Source: Rhizobiales bacterium CCH10-E5
Lineage (GTDB): Bacteria; Pseudomonadota; Alphaproteobacteria; Rhizobiales; Beijerinckiaceae
Direction of reading: 5' to 3'
Assembly: GCA_001556125.1 (NCBI GenBank)
Contig: LSIG01000165.1
Span: 52,096-116,095, forward strand
DNA: 64,000 bases
Numbering within the stretch: the stretch's first letter is position 1; each line of letters opens with the position of its first letter. This document shows positions 56,041 to 62,933 of the stretch, piece after piece. A program made the translations under genes and the position numbers. The notes under the pieces were generated by a model. The model saw only the letters and a program-made list of their open reading frames with translations, had not been told where the DNA came from and did no database searches.

Positions 56041-56535
56041 ATGTGGAACCCACGCCGCTCCTATGACGCCGAAGGCCGCGAGATCGCGCCGGCTACGATC
56101 GGCACCGAGCGCGCCAACGGCGTGACTGTGGTCGAGATCTGGTGCGGCGACTGCCACCACCATGGCGAGGTCTCGACGGACGGCATGCCGGCAGAGACGC
56201 CGATCCCCGACATCTGCCTGCGCTATCGCTGCTCGGCATGCGGCAGCCGGAACCTGACCTCGCGCCCGAGCGTGATGGAGCATTATCGCGTGCTGCGCGA
56301 GCGCACCGGCATGAGCCATGGGAACGGGCCGCTTCCGCCGCGCGTTGAGCCGGCCGGAGGGCACGCCATGCCAAAGGTCGTCATCACCACCGTCGAGGAC
56401 TACGAAGCCGCGACGCGCGAGGTGCAGGAACTGACCGGCGCACCTGAGGGCACGCCTGAGGAGCGGCGGCTGATCGACCTTGTGCTCGCGATCGAGATCT
56501 GGGACGCTAAATACCAGACGGATAGACAGTCATGA
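56041..56535 (+). CDS. Phage protein: Zn-ribbon fused to a HigA-N-like segment
   Basis: The 164-residue protein has a Zn-ribbon (CGDC at about 35-38, CSAC at about 64-67). After residue ~110 it has PKVVITTVEDYEAATREVQE and APEGTPEERRLIDLVLAIEI, which resemble the N-terminal region of HigA-type antitoxins without the HTH. The gene may be a fusion of two small phage modules. The next gene overlaps by 4 bases. Confidence 0.6.
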   Translation: MWNPRRSYDAEGREIAPATIGTERANGVTVVEIWCGDCHHHGEVSTDGMPAETPIPDICLRYRCSACGSRNLTSRPSVMEHYRVLRERTGMSHGNGPLPPRVEPAGGHAMPKVVITTVEDYEAATREVQELTGAPEGTPEERRLIDLVLAIEIWDAKYQTDRQS

Positions 56536-56741
56536 ACACCGTTTCAAAACCGTGCCAACTATGTCGCGAGCAGATGCGAAAGACGCGACATGACCCGCCG
56601 CATCCGCGTTTAAAGTTGATCGAGCGAGGGCCGGACGTTGGACACATGTTCGGGGGTGGGCGCGAGACGCGATATGAATGCCTCGACTGCGGCGAGATCA
56701 TGATCCACAGCACTGATCGCGTAGATCCTGCTTGGTGCTGA
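56532..56741 (+). CDS. Small CxxC zinc-binding phage protein
   Basis: The 69-residue protein has two CxxC pairs (CQLC at about 8-11 and CLDC at about 50-53) and ends WC. It overlaps the previous gene by 4 bases and is the last of the plus-strand run. A hairpin terminator for the opposite strand follows. A zinc-ribbon role is plausible. Confidence 0.55.
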   Translation: MNTVSKPCQLCREQMRKTRHDPPHPRLKLIERGPDVGHMFGGGRETRYECLDCGEIMIHSTDRVDPAWC

Positions 56742-56746
56742 AAGCG

Positions 56747-56783
56747 CAAAAATGGCCCGGCCCCGCGCGAGCGGAACCGGGCC
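56747..56783 (-). terminator. Hairpin terminator between convergent phage gene runs
   Basis: On the minus strand GGCCCGGTTCCGC-TCGC-GCGGGGCCGGGCC pairs over 13 bases (two G-U) followed by ATTTTTG. It ends the minus-strand lysis cassette and faces the plus-strand run. Confidence 0.7.
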
Positions 56784-56879
56784 TTAGTGATCTAGGGGAC
56801 TTCCAACCAAGCGGCCGGAGCCACTCGTATCCGGCCGAGGGAGCCCGGCAGGATCTCGGTTGAGGCGTTCGCCTCGGAA

Positions 56880-57359
56880 TCACGTCAACGGCGGCACCCT
56901 CACGATGGGCAGTTCCTGCCAGATCGTCCAGAGCCCGTGGGGCATGCGATAGTTGATCTGGCCGCGGATGATGAGGCCAGGCACCCGGTCGAGATCGGAC
57001 GGAATCACCACGCAGAGATCGTTGCGGCCGGGGCCGAGCGCGCTGGCCTGCGGGTTGCGCAGGATCTGGCCGTCCCGCTGCCGCTCGGCGATCGCGGGGA
57101 ACTCCACTGATGTGCCGTCGACCGTGATTGACCAAGCGACGGCGATCGGCTGGGCGTAGCGGTTCTTCGTCCAGTGCCAGGTCCAGCACATCCGGCCGGG
57201 CGTGCGGTCGTCGGCGTCGATTTCAATATGCTGATCCGAGAGGACCGGCGCGATCCTCGCCTCGAGCATCGGCGTGCCATAGAGGAAGAGCGCCGAGCCA
57301 ACGGCACCCGCCACCGACCAGACCATCACCGCAGCCGCCGTGCGCGCGCTCAGCATCAC
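56880..57359 (-). CDS. Membrane-anchored phage protein, unknown
   Basis: The 159-residue protein has an N-terminal hydrophobic segment (AAVMVWSVAGAVGSALFLYG) and a periplasmic-like domain with Trp/Cys (CWTWHWTKNRYAQP). The start overlaps the upstream stop by 4 bases, in the lysis-gene run. It could be a lysis accessory or superinfection protein. No family assigned. Confidence 0.6.
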   Translation of the reverse strand: MMLSARTAAAVMVWSVAGAVGSALFLYGTPMLEARIAPVLSDQHIEIDADDRTPGRMCWTWHWTKNRYAQPIAVAWSITVDGTSVEFPAIAERQRDGQILRNPQASALGPGRNDLCVVIPSDLDRVPGLIIRGQINYRMPHGLWTIWQELPIVRVPPLT

Positions 57360-57703
57360 CGTGCTCCCTTGATGGCGAGCCAGATGGCCGTGCAGATGCC
57401 TCCGAGCAGCACTGTCACGACCGCCTTGAGCCCGTGGCTGATCAGGGCCTCGCGCGTCTCGCGCGCCGCCCGCATCGCGGTGAGGTCTTTCCGGAACGCC
57501 GGGATGTCATCGATCCCCACCTTGTCGAGAAAGCGCTGGATGCCCTCCTCGACGCCGTGCTCGACGATCTTCTCGACGTCGCCTTGCTTGACGGCGACGC
57601 CGGCGACGGCGCGGTCCGCCGCGGCGGTAGCCATCCTATCGAGGTCGGCCAGATTGACCCAGGCCGATGCCGGCATGAGATCGGCGGGGTCACGGTGTGG
57701 CAT
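57356..57703 (-). CDS. Phage lysis-region protein with C-terminal membrane span
   Basis: The 115-residue protein has a helical N-terminal part (ADLDRMATAAADRAVAGVAV) and one C-terminal span (AVVTVLLGGICTAIWLAIKG). Its position before the holin-like gene and overlap with the next suggest a lysis accessory role. Not a recognisable holin class; small size and span fit a holin or antiholin. Confidence 0.6.
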   Translation of the reverse strand: MPHRDPADLMPASAWVNLADLDRMATAAADRAVAGVAVKQGDVEKIVEHGVEEGIQRFLDKVGIDDIPAFRKDLTAMRAARETREALISHGLKAVVTVLLGGICTAIWLAIKGAR

Positions 57704-57729
57704 AGGCAGTGCTCCGACCGGGGGCGGCG

Positions 57730-58200
57730 TCAGGCGTGAGCGGTCGGGCTGGTCGAGACGATCACGCCGATCTTGGCCTCGATCTTCTCGGCCAGGACAG
57801 CGCGTGCAGCCTCCGGCGTGATGCCGAAGAACTTCAGCGCGTCAGGCGCGGCCTTGACGACGTAGTCCACGCCCTCCGAGATCATCGGGTTGTGCGTCGG
57901 CAGGTGCAGCGCGCCGACGGCGCCCCCTGCCCTGTTGATGACCAGCCCTGCGGCGTTTGTCAGCGCGGCCTGCAGCGCCTCGCGGTGGCGCGCCTCGATG
58001 TCGATGCCGAGCTTGGCCTTCACGGCCTTGGCGAGCCAGCCGACGATGCCGACGATGACCAGGCCGACGAGCTCGACGAGGTAGGGCCGCACGATCTCGA
58101 ACACGGCAGAGCCAGTGGATTGCGTCTGGGCGGTGGCGATGCCCGCGAACGCGAGCAGGCCAAGGCATGCGACAGCGAACGCCGCGAGGAAGCGGTTCAT
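57730..58200 (-). CDS. Holin-like phage protein
   Basis: The 156-residue protein has a signal-like N-terminus (LAAFAVACLGLLAFAGIATA) and a membrane span (YLVELVGLVIVGIVGWLAKA), then a charged amphipathic C-terminal domain. Similar proteins follow endolysins in lysis cassettes of rhizobial phages and are annotated as LLH-type holins. It lies 27 bases after the endolysin stop, consistent with a lysis role. Confidence 0.7.
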   Translation of the reverse strand: MNRFLAAFAVACLGLLAFAGIATAQTQSTGSAVFEIVRPYLVELVGLVIVGIVGWLAKAVKAKLGIDIEARHREALQAALTNAAGLVINRAGGAVGALHLPTHNPMISEGVDYVVKAAPDALKFFGITPEAARAVLAEKIEAKIGVIVSTSPTAHA

Positions 58201-58227
58201 GGGAGGTCTCCGGTGGGGGATGAACGG

Positions 58228-58959
58228 TCAGGCGATCTTGGCGGCGACCATGGCGCGCATGGCATCGCCGCAGGCCTTGGCGCCGACGAGAGAGGGGTCG
58301 AAGGCCAAACGGGTGACGTCCCATTTCTGGCGCTGCTTCACGCCCAGGTTCGCCTGGACCTCCGCATGGGAGAGCACCGTCTTCGGCGTGACGGGGATGT
58401 CATAGCGCCGGCAGAGATCCGCGATGACATCGGCCAGCGTCTTCCACTGGACCGCCGTGATCGGGCTCTTGCCCGGGTTGAACGGGCTCTCGACAGCGCC
58501 CGCCATCCCGCAGAGTGACACCCCGATCGAGCCGGTATTCGCGTTGAGGGTGTGGCTGGCGCGCGGGCCGCTGCCGCCGATGCCGTTGGCGGCGATCGAG
58601 GGGATGCCGCGGACGAGCTTGCCGTCAGCCTCGATCAGGATGTGGTAGTGGCTGCGGTCGAGACCGGACGCGCGGTGCGCGCCCGCGGTCCAATGGAAGA
58701 TGATGCGCTCGAGCCGGGCGGGCGGCATCCACTCGGGAGGCACAAATTCCGACTGCGCCTGAACGCGCGGCTCGGCCGGCTCCGCGACCGCGGCCTGTAG
58801 CGCCTTGATCGTCTGCGGCCCCACAACGCCGTCCGCCGAAAGCCCTCGCTGGCGCTGAAATGCCTGGACGGCCGCACGCGTTTTGGGCCCCGCATTGCCA
58901 TCGACGGCCAGCGCATAGCCGAGCTTCACCAGCGCGACCTGAACCTCGCGAGTCTCCAT
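58228..58959 (-). CDS. Endolysin: peptidoglycan-binding domain plus N-acetylmuramoyl-L-alanine amidase
   Basis: The ATG at 58959 has GGAGC upstream and gives 243 residues. An N-terminal PG-binding domain (1-60; GNAGPKTRAAVQAFQRQRGL) precedes an amidase_2 domain with His89 (IIFHWTAG), His198 (LSHAEV) and Asp214 (KWDVTR) as zinc ligands. It cleaves the peptide from the glycan in the cell wall at lysis. The long upstream frame to 59043 is not used. It is the first gene of the lysis operon. Confidence 0.9.
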   Translation of the reverse strand: METREVQVALVKLGYALAVDGNAGPKTRAAVQAFQRQRGLSADGVVGPQTIKALQAAVAEPAEPRVQAQSEFVPPEWMPPARLERIIFHWTAGAHRASGLDRSHYHILIEADGKLVRGIPSIAANGIGGSGPRASHTLNANTGSIGVSLCGMAGAVESPFNPGKSPITAVQWKTLADVIADLCRRYDIPVTPKTVLSHAEVQANLGVKQRQKWDVTRLAFDPSLVGAKACGDAMRAMVAAKIA

Positions 58960-58978
58960 GGTATTGCTCCGCGCACGA

Positions 58979-59008
58979 AAAAGCCCGCCGTGGCGGCGGG
59001 CGAAGGAG
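58979..59008 (-). terminator. Intrinsic terminator-like hairpin upstream of the endolysin
   Basis: On the minus strand GCCCGCCG-CCA-CGGCGGGC is a perfect 8-base stem followed by TTTTTC. It lies upstream of the endolysin start, where it would stop minus-strand transcription from tail genes. With the plus-strand acyltransferase now in that position, it may be a relic of the original gene order or an attenuator for lysis genes. Confidence 0.6.
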
Positions 59009-59012
59009 GACG

Positions 59013-59144
59013 ATGCAGACAGGGGACGGCGAGCGCCCGCCAAGCCTTCATCGGCTGGTGGTCGCGGCTCTGATCATCTTGGGGGCGGCAATCCTGATCA
59101 GTGCCGCCTTCCGGACGGCGCCGATCTCATGGATCTGGCGGTGA
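59013..59144 (+). CDS. Small single-span membrane protein, unknown
   Basis: The ATG at 59013 has AAGGAGG with ideal spacing. The 43-residue product has one span (LVVAALIILGAAILISAAFR). It lies divergent from the endolysin, before the acyltransferase; it could modulate lysis or be cotranscribed with the cargo gene. No family is recognised; the strong ribosome site supports translation. Confidence 0.55.
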   Translation: MQTGDGERPPSLHRLVVAALIILGAAILISAAFRTAPISWIWR

Positions 59145-59202
59145 GGCCGTCGCCCTGGGCGGCGGACTTGACGTCCGGGTGGGTCGCCCCCAAGAGGGCC
59201 GG

Positions 59203-61209
59203 ATGAGCGCTACTGCCAGTGACTATCGAGCTGATATCGACGGCCTTCGTGCGGTCGCGGTTATTTCCGTCGTCGTTTTCCATGCCTTCCCCGCGCTCTT
59301 GAGGGGCGGCTTCATCGGCGTCGACGTCTTCTTCGTGATCTCGGGCTATCTGATCACGCGGATCATCTTATCCGATCTGCACAATGGGAGTTTCAGCCTC
59401 GCAGAGTTCTACTCCCGGCGCATCCGCCGTATTTTTCCTGCGCTGCTTACGGTCCTGGCAACCTGTGTCATCGCCGGCGCACTGCTGCTGATGTCTGACG
59501 AGTATCGGCAGCTCGGAAAGCACATCGCGGCTGGCGCAGGCTTCGTGTCCAACTTCGCTTTGTGGGGCGAATCCGGGTATTTCGACACGGCAGCAGAGGC
59601 CAAGCCGCTGCTCCACCTCTGGAGCCTCGGTATCGAAGAGCAATTCTACCTAGTCTGGCCGCTGTTAGTCCTGGTGTTTTGGCGAACAGGCGTTGGGCTC
59701 GCGGCCGTAACCGCATTCGCGATCGTCTGGTCCTTCAAGCTCAGTGCAGCCGGCGTGGCCCAGGACCCCGTTGCGACCTTTTATTCTCCTCTTACTCGCC
59801 TGTGGGAGCTGCTCGCCGGCGGCTTGCTGGCATGGTTTGCTCTCGCATTCGAAGGGGCGACATTTAAGAAGCTGCCGCGCGGGACTGACATCGCGCTGGT
59901 CGTGACGGCAAATACCCTCTCCTTGGCGGGCGCGGCTCTTTTGGTGATCGGGTTCGCAACCCTTCACAGCGGATCACCATTTCCGGGCAAGAACGCGCTA
60001 TACCCTGTTCTGGGCACTGTATTCCTGATCGCGGCGGGCCCGCGATCGCTCCTGAATAGGTTTGTGCTTTCGAACCGCGTGCTGGTTGGAATCGGGCTGA
60101 TCAGTTTCCCGCTCTACCTTTGGCATTGGCCTCTGCTCTCTTTCATGCGGATCGTCGATTACGAGGCGCCCAGCGACATGGAGCGTGGCGCGGCTGTCAT
60201 TGCCGCGATTGTGTTGGCCTGGCTCACGTATCGCCTCATCGAACGGCCAGTGCGCTTCGGCGGCGCGCGCCGGGTCAAGGCTGCTGCCCTGGTCGGAATC
60301 GCCATTGTGATCGGCGGGGCTGGCTACGCCACATATCAGGGGGCTGGGCTAAATTTCCGGACGAAGGAGAAAGACGAGTTCCTCGCGAGCTTTGAGAACG
60401 TCTACCCCACCTTTCGCTATTTCCGGGAGAACAACCTGGTCCAACTCTGGCGCTCGGATTGCCAGTACTTCAATCGCGCGCGTTACATGGAAACCGGGGC
60501 TCTCGAAGGCGGCGTGGCTGATAGCCGCCCTCGAGGTGAGATCGACCCGGTCTGCTACACGCGAGATCCAGCCTTCAAGCACGCGGTCATGATCTGGGGC
60601 GATTCCCATGCGCAGGTTCTCGGCGCCGGGGTCGCGCAGAACCTACCCAAAACATGGCAGCTGCTTCAGGTCGCGTCCGCGGGATGTGCCCCCAACCCCG
60701 ACATCATAGCACCATCGGCGATCAGCCAGTGCGATCAGTCCAACTTCAGAGCGCTAAAGACGATTGCGGAGGCGTCACCGGATGTCGTGGTTGTAGCCCG
60801 CGCCACCGACCACAGCGTCGAATGGATGAACAGGGTCGGCGACAAGCTCAAGTCGCTCGGCGCCAAACGGATCGTGTTCGTCGGACCGGTGCCTATCTGG
60901 CGGACAACCGTGCCGAAGGTCATCGCCCGGTATATGTGGGACTCCCTGAGCAAGCGCACGTTCTACGGGGCTGACATGGACCGTATTGCCAGGAACGAAG
61001 CGCTGAAGCGGGAAATCCCCAACCTGCGTTTTGGCGAATACGTCGATGTCTTTAGCCTGCTCTGCAACGACCAGGGCTGCATCACGCATCTCGGGGACGA
61101 CCGGAAGGCCACTGCAACTGCGTTCGACCCAGAACACATGACGCTGGCGGCTTCCGACTACATCGCAAAGGCGAGGCTGATCGAGGCGATCGTCGGCAAG
61201 CCCGAATAA
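59203..61209 (+). CDS. OafA-like O-acyltransferase (acyltransferase-3 plus SGNH), prophage cargo
   Basis: The ATG at 59203 follows GAGGGCCGG; 668 residues. Residues ~1-370 form an acyltransferase-3 membrane domain (ten spans; DIDGLRAVAVISVVVFHAFP, RRIRRIFPALL). Residues ~410-668 form an SGNH domain with GDSHA (Asp467, Ser468) and DPEHMT (Asp642, His645). Such enzymes acetylate O-antigen or other surface polysaccharide. The gene is on the opposite strand from the lysis cassette and between lysis and tail genes, a typical place for lysogenic-conversion cargo that blocks reinfection. Activity is inferred. Confidence 0.88.
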   Translation: MSATASDYRADIDGLRAVAVISVVVFHAFPALLRGGFIGVDVFFVISGYLITRIILSDLHNGSFSLAEFYSRRIRRIFPALLTVLATCVIAGALLLMSDEYRQLGKHIAAGAGFVSNFALWGESGYFDTAAEAKPLLHLWSLGIEEQFYLVWPLLVLVFWRTGVGLAAVTAFAIVWSFKLSAAGVAQDPVATFYSPLTRLWELLAGGLLAWFALAFEGATFKKLPRGTDIALVVTANTLSLAGAALLVIGFATLHSGSPFPGKNALYPVLGTVFLIAAGPRSLLNRFVLSNRVLVGIGLISFPLYLWHWPLLSFMRIVDYEAPSDMERGAAVIAAIVLAWLTYRLIERPVRFGGARRVKAAALVGIAIVIGGAGYATYQGAGLNFRTKEKDEFLASFENVYPTFRYFRENNLVQLWRSDCQYFNRARYMETGALEGGVADSRPRGEIDPVCYTRDPAFKHAVMIWGDSHAQVLGAGVAQNLPKTWQLLQVASAGCAPNPDIIAPSAISQCDQSNFRALKTIAEASPDVVVVARATDHSVEWMNRVGDKLKSLGAKRIVFVGPVPIWRTTVPKVIARYMWDSLSKRTFYGADMDRIARNEALKREIPNLRFGEYVDVFSLLCNDQGCITHLGDDRKATATAFDPEHMTLAASDYIAKARLIEAIVGKPE

Positions 61210-61211
61210 GA

Positions 61212-62013
61212 TCAGCTTCTGTTTTGGTGCGGACTGGTTACGAGCTCGGGGTCAAGCCGGATACCGTAGCCGGTGGAGGCGAACGCCGGATAATCGGCGT
61301 TGAACGGCGCCATCAGCACATCGCCATCATCCATCAGGGCGCCGCATTTATGAGCGCCGCCACCATAGCTTCCCGGGGTGGCGACGGCCGTGCCGTTGCG
61401 GATGTCGATGATGATAGCTCGCTGGCTCTGGAACGGGACCAGCAGATCGCGGCCATCGGCGAGATGGACACCGCCGTTGAAGGTTGCGACGCTGGTTGAG
61501 CCGGAATTGACAGGTCCTGTGGCAATCGGAAAATCGCTCTTCTCGCCGGAAATGAAGTCGTAAATGGCGGGCCGCGCCGCACGGTGCGGATAGAACAGAG
61601 CTTTCGTCTCGTCGATGAGGCGCCCGCCGACGAAAGACTGCGAATTCCCGCCGTCGAAACGCGCCGGGCCTAGCGTGGCCTGCCCATTGGCAGGGTCGAA
61701 GATCATCGCCCTGGTTTCATTGTAGGGCACGAATAGGAGCTTGCCGTCCGGGAGCGGGATAGGCGCTCCGCCGTAGGCATAGCTTGAGATCGAGAGCTCG
61801 CTCGACGTCCACCAGCCCGTGCCGGACTGAGCACTCTCATCGTATATGGCGACGCGCTTGCTCTGATGTGGAGCTAAGACAGCTAGGCCGCCGACCGTCA
61901 CCGCGGGGCCGCACCACTTGTTGAGGCCAGAAAGGTTGGATTGCAGCGATTCCAGCGCTTCTGTCGCGGGATTATAGGCGATGAGCCGGGTCGCACTGTA
62001 GGGCGCCATGAGG
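61212..62013 (-). pseudogene. Repeat (propeller-like) tail-type protein, truncated at its 5' end by IS66
   Basis: The reading frame runs from the IS66 left end at 62013 to a TGA at 61212, about 267 residues. It has repeated motifs of the type P-Y/F/H-xxx-R-xx-I-Y/F/I-D (APYSATRLIAYNP, APHQSKRVAIYDE, VPYNETRAMIFDP, YPHRAARPAIYDF, VPFQSQRAIIIDI), suggesting a beta-propeller. An ATG exists at 62009 but it falls inside a repeat, so the true N-terminus has been cut off by the insertion. It looks like a C-terminal part of a phage tail or receptor-binding protein. Its stop lies 2 bases from the acyltransferase stop. Confidence 0.72.
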
Positions 62014-62089
62014 GTAAGCGATGTCCCGGCGCCACCTTTGCGGGAGCGGTCTGAGCGCCGATGTTTGAAGCCCCTGAGGGCTTCGACAC

Positions 62090-62533
62090 ATGACGATTTC
62101 AAAGCTTACGCTTAAGTCCAGCGATGACGAGCCGGTTCGCCGGTTCGAGGTCTTCACTGGGACTGGGCGCCGACGAGATTGGTCGGACGACGACAAGGCA
62201 AGGATCGTGGCGGAGAGCTACGAGCCGGGCGTGACGGTGAGCGAGATAGCGCGCCGCCATGCCTTGTCTCCGCAGCAGCTTTTCGGCTGGCGGCGTCTTT
62301 TGCGGCAAGCACCAGAGCCGGCATCATCGCCCATGTTCGTGCCTGCGGTTGTCGATGCAGTTCGTTCGGCACCCGAGACCGTGAGGCAGCCGACCACGCG
62401 TCGTCGTCGCACTATCGCCAGGCCGAGCGGCGGGATCGAGATCGAGATTGAAGGCGTCGTGGTGCGTGTCGGAACCGGCGCGAGCCCGAAGACGATCGCC
62501 GCGGTGATCGGCGCGCTGAAGGGCGGCTCGTGA
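62090..62533 (+). CDS. tnpA: IS66 TnpA (Orf1) accessory protein
   Basis: The 147-residue protein has an HTH (AGD-like DDKARIVAESYEPGVTVSEI and ARRHALSPQQLFGWRRLL) and a C-terminal GIEIEIEGVVVRVGTGASPK typical of IS66 TnpA. It overlaps tnpB by 4 bases. The annotated start is ATG 62090 within the IS66 left end. Confidence 0.9.
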   Translation: MTISKLTLKSSDDEPVRRFEVFTGTGRRRDWSDDDKARIVAESYEPGVTVSEIARRHALSPQQLFGWRRLLRQAPEPASSPMFVPAVVDAVRSAPETVRQPTTRRRRTIARPSGGIEIEIEGVVVRVGTGASPKTIAAVIGALKGGS

Positions 62534-62886
62534 TCGGCCCGACCGGCGCGGTCCGCGTCATGATCGCGACGAAGCCGGTCGACTTCCGCAAGGGCGCGGA
62601 GGGGCTGGCCGCGTTGGTGCGCGAGAGCATGTGCGCCGATCCGTTCTCCGGCGCGGTCTATGTGTTCCGGGCGCGGCGCGCTGACCGGATCAAGCTCGTC
62701 TACTTCGATGGAACGGGCGTCTGCCTGTTCTCGAAGAGGCTGGAAGACGGCAAGTTCCAGTGGCCCGCGATTGCCGACGGCGTCGTGCGGCTGACGGCGG
62801 CGCAGCTTCAGGCGCTGCTCGAAGGCCTTGACTGGCGACGCGTGCATGAGCGGCGTGAGACGCGCGTCCCCGTCGCGGCAAGTTGA
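62530..62886 (+). CDS. tnpB: IS66 TnpB (Orf2) accessory protein
   Basis: The 118-residue protein starts at a GTG overlapping the tnpA stop. It has the IS66 Orf2 signature VMIATKPVDFRKGAEGLAAL, then VYVFRARRADRIKLVYFDGT and LFSKRLEDGKF. TnpB is needed with TnpC for IS66 transposition. Intact. Confidence 0.93.
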   Translation: MIGPTGAVRVMIATKPVDFRKGAEGLAALVRESMCADPFSGAVYVFRARRADRIKLVYFDGTGVCLFSKRLEDGKFQWPAIADGVVRLTAAQLQALLEGLDWRRVHERRETRVPVAAS

Positions 62887-62933
62887 TCGATCAGCGCTAG
62901 CAAGCCACTGTAATCCATGATTGAATCGGCTTC

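Noticed and set aside
62014..62089. Treating 62009 as a genuine start codon for the repeat protein
   Set aside because: The ATG lies in the middle of a repeat unit (APYSATRLIAYNP) and beside the IS end, so the gene is truncated rather than complete.
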